Assembly: GCA_905160935.1 (NCBI GenBank)
Contig: CAJHZI010000495.1
Location: 441,001 to 505,000, forward strand
From: Enchytraeus crypticus
Lineage: Eukaryota; Annelida; Clitellata; Enchytraeida; Enchytraeidae
DNA length: 64,000 nt
Direction: 5' to 3'
Position 1 is the stretch's first letter; each line of letters starts with the position of its first letter. The notes under the pieces were generated by a model. The model ran no database searches and was not told the DNA's origin. It was given only the letters and a program-made list of their open reading frames with translations. This document shows positions 21,077-31,051 of the stretch, piece by piece. The translations under genes and the position numbers were made by a program.

Positions 21077-24000
21077 ATGAAAATATCTAGAGATCTCCTG
21101 CTGGCATTAACTAATGAACTGGAAGCTGTGGAGCTCAGACGAAACAGATTATCGGCCAATATTGATGTATTAGATTATATAGATAAGCCAATATCATATG
21201 AATACTTTCTAGAGAATTATATGATCCCAAATGTTCCGTGCATGTTTTCTAGTTTCACGACGCACCAGTGGAAAAGCTGCACTGAGTGGGTTAACTCTGG
21301 AAAAATTCAATGGGATTTACTAAATGATAACTTTGGTAAGAGTTTTATAATTATGCTATAATTAAAAAAGGTAATAATAATATTAATAAATAATAAAAAT
21401 AATAACATGTTCAATAATAACAGCGAACAATTGACTACAGTGATTAAGATCCACTGGATCTTATAACAGCACTGGAAGATGTAGTATAAAGTTATACTAG
21501 CCAATTTAGAATTAATATTTCACACTATTTTTGGTTTGTTTACGGCTATTCATACCAGCTAGTAAATATTTCTTATTATCTGGTGCTAGTAACTAGTCAT
21601 GTTTTCTTATAATACCAACTTTTTTGAAGATTTATACTGGGTTATAGATTTTTATTTATCCTATTTATTGCTGATATGATGGGTTTTAAGCCACGTGGGA
21701 ATATAAATGTGAGTTTAATGGAATATAAATTAAGCGCTATTTATATTTACATTAAAATTTATATAAATTATACAAATAAAAATGTGAATATAAATTAGGC
21801 GGCTTCCTTTTGGCCTTGCACCTGCTCTGATAGCACTTTAGGATCTGATGGAGTCTCAGGTAGTAGGCCTAAGCCTACAATAGGGAGAAAAGTGATGCCT
21901 GTTGCAAATCATTTCTGCTCTCATCTTCCACATCTTTGGTGTTTTTGCAATTAATTAAATAATTTTTTTGTAATTTCACTACATTTCATTCTTATTCATT
22001 GATAAAAGTAGATAATTTAATATTGTATTTGATAATTTGTTGTAGGAGATGCCACTGTACCAGTTGTTGACTGCACTAAGACGAGTGACTATGCTCAATC
22101 TAGATCTGATATCAAGTTCTCTCAGTTTATATCTCATGTGATTGGTGAAAATTTTAAATGTGAATCTGTCAATCAGACACATGTGGTGGGTGGGGCTGAT
22201 AGATGTGAGGATGTCAGCCAATCACATGTGGAGGGTGGGGCTGAGAGATGTGATGATGTCAACCAATTACATGTGGTGGGTGGGGCCGATAAATGTGCAG
22301 ATGTCAACCAATCACATGTGGTGGGTGTAGCTGGTAAATGTCAGAATAATAGGCAACTTCTTTATCTGAAGGATTGGCATTTTGCTAGGTATACTTTGTG
22401 TATTTTCAAACTCAATTTCTTGTGGTGCCTAAATTATTTGAGATTTGGCAAAGTTACAGATGCACAAACTTTTTAAAAGTTGATTAATGAAGATACCGAA
22501 ATGACAACAGAAAATCATCTCAGTGGTATATTTTTCATATATGTAGTTGGAAAGAATCAGTATTATTTATAAAATATTCATTTACTACTTTCTAGAGATT
22601 TTCCAGAGTATGATGCTTTCTCAACTCATGATTGCATTTTTGCTGTTTGTAAACATTATTATGCAGGATAATATATGTATCTCCCTTAGTGCACTGCCTA
22701 CTGGCAGGTCCATGGTACATAGCGCCTCTACTCTTCTCTGTCTTTCGCCTTCCTCTTCATTTCCACATATGAGTGGGTCGTTAAATCATCTAACATACCT
22801 AATCTCGGCCTGCCCCTGCCTCTTTTTCCTTCCATTCTACCTTCTATGACCTCTTTTAATAGACCTTCCCCCCTTAGAATGTGTTCTATCCATCTCTTCT
22901 TCCTATTTCTTAATATATTTATCAACTGTCTATCTGTGCCAACTCTCTCCAGGACTTCCTCATTTGTAACCTTTTTGAGTCCAACTAATCCTCTCCATTC
23001 TTCTCCAAATCCACATTTCCAATGCCTCCAGTTTCCTAATATCTTCCTTCCTTTTAATATATGTATATGTAGTTGAAAAGAATCAGGATTGATGGTTCTG
23101 TTTTCATAGTATTCTATCATATGTACAGGACTTTCGTATTATTTATAAAATATTAATTGTTACTTCTAGAGATTTTCCAGAGTACGATGCTTATTCAACT
23201 CCGGTCTACTTCACATCTGATTGGCTGAATGAATTCTGGGAGCAAAAGTCTGACTGTCATGATGACTACAGGTTTCTCTACATTGGACCCGCGGGATCTA
23301 GGTGTGTGCTAAAAGCCTGTTGAAGCTCTTTAGATGTCCATATCTCAGTCTATCTGTAGTTTTCTATGCTTCTGTATTGCACTTGTACCGTTTAGATCTT
23401 ATACCTCCTTTTCTTTAATTCCCTTTACTTTTGACTGATTCTCTTTATTTTGTAATTTTCACCGTTTTTTTACCTTCTTTTTGCTCGTCGGTTTGATTTT
23501 GTCTAAATAGTGCTCGATGTTGTCATTGATGACTATAGCACTCTAATTGTTGTTATTATTATTAATATTATGCCATTCCTGGCTGATTAGGACTTGTAAC
23601 TCCTACTTGTTTAATTGAGTTAATCTAAAAAAAAATTATTTTTATTTTAAAATTTTTATACTTCGTTTTTTCTGTATTCTTGTAGCTCTTCAAAGCATAA
23701 TGCAATCAGTTTATTTCTGCTTAGAAATGTTCGTTAAACTTTTTATGAATTTTGAATTATACAGGTAGTAGTGAAAATCTGGTAGATCTAAAAATCAAAC
23801 CACTTAAACAAAATACTTAATCTAAGCAGCAGTATACATAAATACATTGTGATACATTGTGATACATTGGTTTATTGTCCAACATCATTTAAATGATAAG
23901 ATATTGGTTTATCATCTAACATCGTTTAAATGCTAAGATATTGAAGATACTTTATTCATCTTAGATTACAACAGCTGGGTTACTCAAATGCAGTCTTAAT

Positions 24001-27000
24001 CATAGACTGAATTAGTCGTATCCTGAAATAGTCTGTAATTTCTGAAACCCTTCATCAGTACTGCTACTGATATCACCTAAGAAGGAAAGAAGTTTCTAGC
24101 TTACTGAGAGGTTTTCCACTGAGGGGTTTCCACTGAGGGGTTTTCCACTGAGGGGTTTTCCACTGAGACATTTTCCACTGAGGGGTTGTCCATTGAGGGT
24201 TTCCACTGAGGGGTTTTCCATTAGTACATTTTAGTTACATTTTATGATGCTTATTCAGCAGTTGGTAATATTATATCGTTGCTGCAGCACGCCATTTCAC
24301 GCTGATGTGCTTCGCTCGTACAGCTGGTCTGCGAATGTGTGCGGCAGAAAGAAATGGATTCTCTATCCAGCAGGTATTCTACTGTGAACGTAATAGAATT
24401 TATTTTATTTATTGTAATAAATTATATTTTGTATAATTTTATTTTATTTTTCATTAATTAATTTTATTTTTTAGAATGTCTTAGTAGCATAGGTGTAACG
24501 TCATGAAGTTTTAAATGACAGATCCTGGGGTGATTGGAACCCTCGTGGGTTGGAATCCCAGCCACGCTAATCTGAGAGTAAATCTCGGACATTCGCTGGA
24601 CTGGTTATACGGAATATGGAATAAATTACCGCACAGTTTAAACATGCGGTATTAAAAGCTCGCTCACCAACCGAATTCCCTTTCTGCTGTTGGTTTTGAT
24701 CTTGTTTTAATGTCAGCGTTTACGACACATGCTTATTTACACGGTTGGTCTATTCTTCAAGCAACCCTGGAACGGGGAATTTGTTTAATATTACTATTTT
24801 ATATTTTATTGATTTGTTTCTGTTAGGTGATGAAGATCTTTTGCTGGACTCAAGGGGTGAGCTACCCAGCGACTTGTCAGAAGAGATACAAACAGACATA
24901 CTGAGAGACACCCAGACTGTTGTGCAGAGGGACGGTGAGACTGATATACAGACAGACAGGAGGCCCAGACGGTTGGTGGTTATACAGAACCCTGGGGAGG
25001 TTATATTCGTGCCTAGTGGCTGGCATCACCAGGTCATCAATCTGGTGAGATTTTATTTGAGATTAATGCTTAGTCTCATCTCCCCGTGTTGTGTCCGTGT
25101 TGTTAGAAGAATTGACCAACCGGTGACTGCGCATGTCGTAGAAGGCGACTAATCACTAAGATCCATATCAACGTCAGAAAGGGCATTCGGTTGATGAGCG
25201 CCTAGGTTCGAGAAATTGCTACAAAGATTTAACGAATGGAAAAGTCTGAAATAGGGGATTGACTGATGATGTGATATAGGACAGAGAGGATTTGAGACAG
25301 TCCATTCGTATCCCGACCCTAGTTAAACTGGGATTCAAGGGAAGATGATGATGAATGCTGAGTCTTATCGTTCTTCTCATTTTACTAACTCTAAAAATCT
25401 TTGTACAAGTTTTTGGATTAATTTTAAATTTAATTAAACAAAAATCTAATAAAGTCCGCTTTAAAAATATATTTGAAAAGTAAATTTAAAATCCAGGAAA
25501 ATGTTCTTTTATGTAGAGTGTACGAAGGTTTACTATTGTAAGTTTCTCTTTTAAGTATTAAAACACGTTAAGTTATATTTATCTATCTTTTAAGTATTAA
25601 ACCATAAATCAATACAGTGGCATTGCCAACTTGTTGTTTGAGAGATATAATGTTTTATATAATTCAGATCTGTAATTGTAGTTTGTGTTTAACACAGCAA
25701 CAGAACTCATATAGAGACTTCTGCTCGTGTTCTACTATAAAGCTATAACTAAAGTTAACGTCAGTTTCCTCACTCTAAAGCGATGTCAGTGACGGGCGAG
25801 GCCAGGATTTGAATCTCTCATGTACTGATCTGCGATGAAATAGCTTACTGACATAACCCATATTATAGTAACCCGTGATTTGACTGCATGCCCAATCTTT
25901 TTGTCGTTGCCTGTATCGTGATTGATAAAAAACGCCGAGAGCAAAGTCTTTATTATGTATTATTTATTCAGCAGCCCGTCTTGTGTCCGGGTTGCTGGAG
26001 AATAGACCAACCGTGGACCGCACGCTTCGTCAAAGCACTGTGATCCAAACTAAAGTCAGAAGAGGCTTTCAGTTGTTGAGCGTCTAGGCTCCTAAATTTG
26101 CTAAAACAATTCTAAAGCGATGGAAGAAAATTTAATTTCATTCTCACCGTAGTTAACTGAGATTTAAGGGAAGATGATGATGATGATTAGGAGGACACTA
26201 TATCAATCAATCACAACTGGCTGAACGGATGTAACGTCGATATATGCTGGAGCTACATAAAGCAGAACCTGGAAGACGCCTGTGAGACAATATCTGACCT
26301 TAGAGATACCATGGATGGCTGGATAGAACAGTGTCAGGTATACTAAATGTACTAATTAGAATGTCTCAATAACGTAGTGGTACCGTCAGGAAGTTTTAAA
26401 TGACAGATCCTGAGGTGACTGGACCCTCACGGGTTCAAATCCCAGCCGCGCTGATCCGAAAGTAAAATCTCGAACATTCACTGGACTGGTTATACGGGAA
26501 ATGGATTAAATTGCCTAACGGTTTAAATTTGTGGTAAAAGGGATAGATATCAACATAGTTGATCACTATAATGCTTGTTTACTTTAATATTATTTTGTAC
26601 AGTACTATAATATTCTTATTAACTCATAGAAACAAAGATTGTAATATTTCATTTTATTCTCTTAGAGATTATGACGTTAGCGCATCAATCGATTGGTCTG
26701 TTTTGGTAAAATAAATATAAATCACTGATAAGATGTTCTAATAAATTTATAACTGTTATAATTAGATTTGTAAAAACATTTTAAGTGATTTATCTATCTA
26801 AATTATTAAATGAATAAACATTAATATTTCTGTTTGCGTCCTTAGAACAAACTGCGCATGAACTCTGTATGATTTAAAGATTTTGATTTGCTCATGTTTT
26901 AGAGAATTAATGAACTTTATCAAACATGATTTATGAGCACATTCAAACTAAGGAGGTAATTTTAACGCCTTCTGATGACTTTTAATAATTTAATAACTCA

Positions 27001-27706
27001 TTCAGTTGATGTTTTGTATGCACAGTTGATACTGAAAGCAAACATTGGAATAGATTTCATAGGATTCTGTAATCTTCTCGACTCAGTGGCTAAAGCTCGT
27101 ATCTCATTTATACTCAACACTCAGTGTCAGTCAGGTAACATTTTCCACTTTAAAGGTAGAGCCGGTAGCTTATAGGTTAGTTGTCAGACTGCAAATCAAT
27201 AAGTGTAGGGTTTAAAGCTAGAGCTTGACAAGTCACTGTCGTTGTTCCGAGACAGGAAACTTTACTTAGCTTCATTCATTTCTAAACTGTTGACTTTAGT
27301 TTATTCTTTGCATTCTGAACGTTACTTCACTGAGTATAGTAATGAAGTTTAAGCTAACTACCTCTAATTCTTTTAATATGATTTGAAATTTGTACTGAAT
27401 TATGAGCAAACAATTTGACTAACTTATGATCAATCAATTTTTTGCTGTATTTTGTGTATAGATAATGAACAGAAATCTACAGATGAGCGTAATTCTAACA
27501 AATACTACAGGCCTGTGAATATCAACCATTCACTGTTCGACCTGCATCGCATACTGGGTGTACTTTACAATATGCTGAACTTGCAGACTTTTAAGGATAC
27601 CTTAGGGACAGAAATGAGCCGGGAATTGAACTCTAATCCTCAGGATCTGTTTAACGAGATAGATACTGTACTCAAAGCTCATGGTATTACCGGTAAGGTT
27701 AGGTAG
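21077..27706 (+). CDS. JMJD4: JMJD4, 2-oxoglutarate/Fe(II)-dependent lysyl hydroxylase, 8 exons
   Basis: The predicted protein has 512 aa. Exons are 21077–21335, 22046–22388, 23170–23301, 24288–24373, 24827–25044, 26191–26337, 27026–27134 and 27462–27706. Phases agree and the total is 1539 nt. The N-terminus has DYIDKPISYEYFLENYMIPN, then LYLKDWHFARDFPEYDAYST and VYFTSDWLNEFW. The JmjC core YIGPAGS|STPFHADVLRSYSWS gives the iron ligands H249 and D251. VFVPSGWHHQVINL gives the distal histidine (H341 by alignment with JMJD6-type cupins), followed by DTISINHNWLNGCN. The human enzyme hydroxylates a lysine in the eRF1 NIKS loop and supports efficient translation termination. Exon 2 contains a lineage-specific minisatellite that lengthens the protein relative to the ~460 aa human form. 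The last exon also has a possible donor (ACCG|GTAAGG at 27692), so an extra 3' exon cannot be excluded. Confidence 0.95.
22046..22388 (+). CDS. JMJD4: JMJD4 exon 2 with internal 15-residue repeats
   Basis: This encodes GDATVPVVDCTKTSDYAQ… FSQFISHVIGENFKC, then nearly four copies of a 15 aa unit of the type VNQxHVVGGADRCED (22170–22345, 45 bp per unit), then RQLLYLKDWHFAR. In JMJD4 relatives the equivalent place is a short linker before the 'LYLKDWH' motif, so the array is an in-frame insertion of about 55–60 residues. The frame stays open throughout. Confidence 0.9.
22535..22640 (+). pseudogene. Partial duplicate of JMJD4 exon 3 with its acceptor
   Basis: It repeats the 3' end of intron 2, the acceptor (TTCTAG|AGATTTTCC) and ~35 bp of exon 3 (DFPEYDAFST) that are present intact at 23080–23205. 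It breaks off at ACTC. It is not part of the main transcript, because the downstream exon sequence is missing. Confidence 0.85.
22685..23080 (-). mobile_element. LINE ORF2 3'-end fragment
   Basis: Minus-strand translation gives LERVGTDRQLINILRNRKKR, then EGLLKEVIEGRMEGKRGRGR and MLDDLTTHSYVEMKRKAKDR, then the CCTGCCAGTAGGCAGTGCAC tail. This is the C-terminal zone of a non-LTR reverse transcriptase ORF. It sits exactly between the two copies of the JMJD4 exon 3 start. Confidence 0.85.
23395..23580 (+). mobile_element. LINE 3'-UTR fragment ('GTGCTCGATGTTGTCA' family)
   Basis: Matches the 3' end of the 20340–20725 element, including TTCCCTTTACTTTTGACTGA, GCTCGTCGGTTTGATTTTG and the (GTT/ATT)n end. 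It lies 90 bp after JMJD4 exon 3. Confidence 0.85.
24105..24225. repeat. ~16 bp tandem repeat in JMJD4 intron 3
   Basis: About seven copies of 'GGGGTTTTCCACTGA', ending 65 bp before the exon 4 acceptor. Confidence 0.85.
24473..24660 (+). repeat. SINE family 1, full head
   Basis: The copy begins AATGTCTTAGTAGCATAGGTGTAACGTC. It carries the tRNA-like B-box region (GTGGGTTGGAATCCCAGCC) and the conserved body to ATGCGGTATTAAAAG. Confidence 0.8.
24662..24785 (-). repeat. (ATG)n-tailed interspersed repeat, 5' part, reverse
   Basis: Reverse copy of the segment CCCCGT…GGGTTG-TTGAAGAAT…ACCAACCG…GTCGTAAACGCTG…CAGAAAGGGAATTCGGTTGG. It overlaps the region just before JMJD4 exon 5. Confidence 0.65.
25075..25365 (+). 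repeat. (ATG)n-tailed interspersed repeat, full length
   Basis: Landmarks are CCCCGTGTTGTGTCCGTGTT, ATTGACCAACCGGTGACTG, GTCGTAGAAGGCGACTAA, AACGTCAGAAAGGGCATTCG, AGGACAGAGAGGATTTGAGA, CCGACCCTAGTTAAACTGGG and a GATGATGATGA end. Ten or so relatives occur in the window. It has no clear tRNA promoter, so its class (SINE or MITE) is open. Confidence 0.8.
25748..25863 (-). repeat. SINE family 2 copy
   Basis: Reverse orientation. It has the B-box region (GATTCAAATCCTGG) and the CACTGACATCGC…GAGGAAACTGACGTTAA tail. Confidence 0.75.
25972..26190 (+). repeat. (ATG)n-tailed interspersed repeat ending at the JMJD4 exon 6 acceptor
   Basis: Decayed copy with CCCGTCTTGTGTCCGGGTTG, ATAGACCAACCG, AGTTAACTGAGATTTAAGGG and a GATGATGATGAT tail. 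The tail runs directly into TAG, the AG of the exon 6 acceptor (exon starts 26191). As a result the last ~40 bases before the exon are element-derived and purine-rich rather than a pyrimidine tract. Confidence 0.75.
26355..26590 (+). repeat. SINE family 1, full length
   Basis: Starts 18 bp after the JMJD4 exon 6 donor (AATGTCTCAATAACGTAGTG). It carries GGGTTCAAATCCCAGCCGCG and the full conserved body. Confidence 0.8.
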
Positions 27707-27769
27707 ATACGTCGGCGTTATTTTATGAAATAATTGATTAATATACTGTATAAGTTATATTACTTGACT

Positions 27770-27870
27770 TTAGGCTACTTTGTGCATGCTCTGAGTTTGC
27801 TTGAGACGTTCCTGACATTGCCTTACGGCGAGGAACCGAACGTTAAATTCTTATTAATTGATTGGTTATA
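27770..27870 (+). mobile_element. LINE 3' tail only
   Basis: It carries GACGTTCCTGACATTGCC TTAC GGCGAGGAACCGAACGTTAAATTC, the same foldable end as the element at 18380–18885, with no coding part. Confidence 0.75.
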
Positions 27871-27924
27871 TATCAATGCAAGAACTCCTGTAATAATAAT
27901 CATAATAATAACAACAAGCATTAT

Positions 27925-28095
27925 AGTGAAACAACTGTGTTGATATCTCTCACGTTTAGTATAACATGTAAAACCTGTTAGGGAATTTTGTCCATTTTCC
28001 GTGTAACCAGTCCAATGAATGTCAGAGATCGTAACTCAGATCAGCGCGGCCGGGAATGGAACCCACGAGAGTTCAGTTCACCTCAGGATCGAACT
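27925..28095 (-). repeat. SINE family 1, reverse copy
   Basis: The body and part of the head are present in reverse (TCAGCGCGGCCGGGAATGGA… TCTCACGTTT end). Confidence 0.7.
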
Positions 28096-28577
28096 CTAGT
28101 GGGTTCGATTCCCGTACGAGCTATATATTAGAGACTGCGCCACGACTGGAAGATAACAATATCACATCATGACTACGTGGCCATCTAAACACACAATTAT
28201 GTGGTATCATGACTATACTTCGACATTAGCTCATATCTTGCATAAATTCCAGTTTTAGCCACATCTATTGGGCTCTATTGCAAGACTGATTGGCTCCTTC
28301 GGTTCAAATTCTAATCTCAGACCAATGGCTTTCTCTAGAACCCGATTGACTCGATTCTTTCAACATCAATTAAGAACAGTGTTTACATTACCATCGCAGA
28401 TCAAAGGATCTGAGACTTTGTTAAGACAACGGTATCTACATTATTCATCTCTTACCATTACGAGCAGTTATCTGAGATTACAATATAATTTACTCTAAAC
28501 ACTCTATGTTAGTTTAATTTCATCACCATCTATATTAAATGCCTTTTACGGCACGTGCAGTTGTACATATTATAAAT

Positions 28578-28583
28578 TTTATT
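28578..28583 (-). terminator. Poly(A) signal of ELAC2
   Basis: A minus-strand AATAAA lies 22 nt beyond the ELAC2 stop codon. It is the nearest consensus polyadenylation signal and implies a very short 3' UTR. Confidence 0.6.
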
Positions 28584-28604
28584 GTAAACTAAATAAAGTC
28601 TGGA

Positions 28605-30964
28605 TCAGGAAGATGGTTTAGCGAGTTTGGCTTTTTTCTCCTTCTTAATCCTGTTCTTCTTCTCAGTCTTCTTTTCCATGTCCGCGTAGTCCTCCACAAA
28701 CATGGCCTTGAGTGCCGCTGTGAACTGAGATAGGATGGGCAGGTCTCGAGGTCGAACCTGTGCATAGTTACAACGAGCAACATGTCGTCGCTGTGTCTCA
28801 TTAGACACAGAAACAGACTATAAACTCCTTTACTGTCAGTTTACAGCAGTTTAGTTATAGTTTAATAGGAGGTTTGCCTTATGTACAGCTATCAGTATGT
28901 ACGGGGTTCAAATCCTGGGCTCGCCCGTGACTGACAACGCTTTCCAGTAATAATATAATATTATAGTAATAATATAATATTATAGTAATAATATAATATT
29001 ATAGTAATAATATAATATTATAGTAATAATATAATATTATAGTAATAATATAATATTATAGTAATAATATAATTTTAATTAATTAATATTAATTAGTGCT
29101 TTAGTCGCCTTCTACGACACGTGCAGAGTAACCGCTTGGTCAATTCTTCAAACAACCTGGACACAGCACGGGAAAAATTACTATTTCCCCATGTTAATAT
29201 ATATCTATTATTCCACTACAAATATTCTTAATCAGTACGCCACTAGTTGAAGCTAAGCACACCTACCTTCATGTTATCGAAAGCTATGCCCACGTTTCCT
29301 GCGAAGTTATCGTTGAAGAGCGGCACCTTGGCATAGCGTTGAGAGAAATGTGTGAGTAGAATAAACCTAGCCTTCATCTGTCGCCCGATGTCTATAGCCT
29401 GAGAAGTCGTGCTGAAAACAAAACCTTCACAATTATTACACGCTCAAAATAATTCTAATTTCTACAATTATTACACAGGTTTGAAGAATGCTAAATAATT
29501 TGAAAACATTTTAAAAGATTGCCACTTACACTTCTATTAGGATAGTAGCACAAGGCAATACAATTTTACAAATAAAAGTAATGCGTTATAGATTTCATTA
29601 TGTAATTTGAAGTTATAATTCTTTTGCACTATTTATATTCATTTAGTGCTGAGCCTAGCAGACGGTCAATAACACAAATTCATCGCTATATCACTAAATT
29701 CATTTAATGAACGAGCCACAAATGAACCTTCAAGTTGTTCTATAGCAAAGATTTGGCTATTTCACCAATACACCTAGATCTTTATTAAAAGCAAATATTT
29801 AACTGAAGAGGTTTTTCATAGCCTTCCTCAGTATTTGTAGACTTCTTACAAAATTTGTTACTTTTATCTACTGGACGTGATAAAGCTAAAATTCATCTGA
29901 ATATATCAGATACAGTATAAAACAACTGCCAAATGGCAAAAAGGTGGTAGAATTAATATACGTAGAAACCTATGCCGCCTCTGCCTGGCTTCTTCCTCCA
30001 AAGTGTCTTCCATAGTGGCCTCGTGTATCAGAATATCACAGTCCTTACCTGCGTATATACATGAATAACATCCAAATAATAGCATTACACACTAATTAGA
30101 TTATACAAAACTACATTCAATAGGTATATGCTCGAATATAAATACATAGTCAAATATTAGGTCAACATCATTTAGATGACGATATTCAGATAACTCTACC
30201 ATAGTGTTCGATACACAAAAATTGTTGGAGAAACTTACAGCAAAACAATGACTTACTATTGGTGTGGAGTGGGAAAATATATTAATATCATTATAATGTA
30301 ATATTAGTACAATTTCAATAATAATAATAATAATAAAGGTTTAACGTCCGTTTCCTCATACAAGGATGATGTCAGGGACGTCCCCCCATTACATGTCACT
30401 ACAAATCGATTCATCCCAAACGATCTGAAAAAACACGTGCTGAAGAGAAATAAAAGATCCTAAACAGTGCCGGTTCTGTGATAAAAAAAACAGTCAGGCA
30501 AGATGAAAAAAAAATCTAATACACGTGTACGGGTAGATTAACTTAAAACTGTACGTGCTGCTAGAGGCAACCACAACAATGACTGGTTAATTGGTCTGTC
30601 GCAAGACTTGTACCGTAATTTACTTTCACTAGGCCAATGATGACTAAGTTTCAGACCTGAAGATTCATAGAGGCCAAGGAGACTTTGGCCTCCAACAAGC
30701 CGAGGCAATTCTACCTTCATTGTTCATATGTAAGAGCTTCCAGTGCTTAGTTATGACAATGCAGCACATAAGTTTTGACAATGCAGCACGTAAGTTATGA
30801 CAAAGCAGCACATAAGTTATGGCAATGCAGTACATAGGCCTCAGATTGATTGAGTCTATGGGTACAAGAATTACATTTAAAATGATACCTTTAAATTAGT
30901 GATTAAATAAAACAAAAGTTGTAAGTAATTATCATCTGTTGTTATAATTATATGTTTATATATA

Positions 30965-31051
<87 letters not shown>

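Larger units (their letters stand above)
27707..28604. other. Convergent intergenic gap between JMJD4 and ELAC2
   Basis: This 900 bp region holds a LINE tail (27770–27870), a reverse SINE family 1 copy (27925–28095) and an unexplained plus-strand open stretch 28268–28498 without recognisable domains. Both genes end here. The ELAC2 poly(A) signal is at its right edge. Confidence 0.5.

Noticed and set aside
28268..28498. Plus-strand open segment MGSIARLIGSFGSNSNLRPM…
   Set aside because: No splice context, domain or homology was recognised. It lies between convergent gene ends and could be chance or a decayed repeat.
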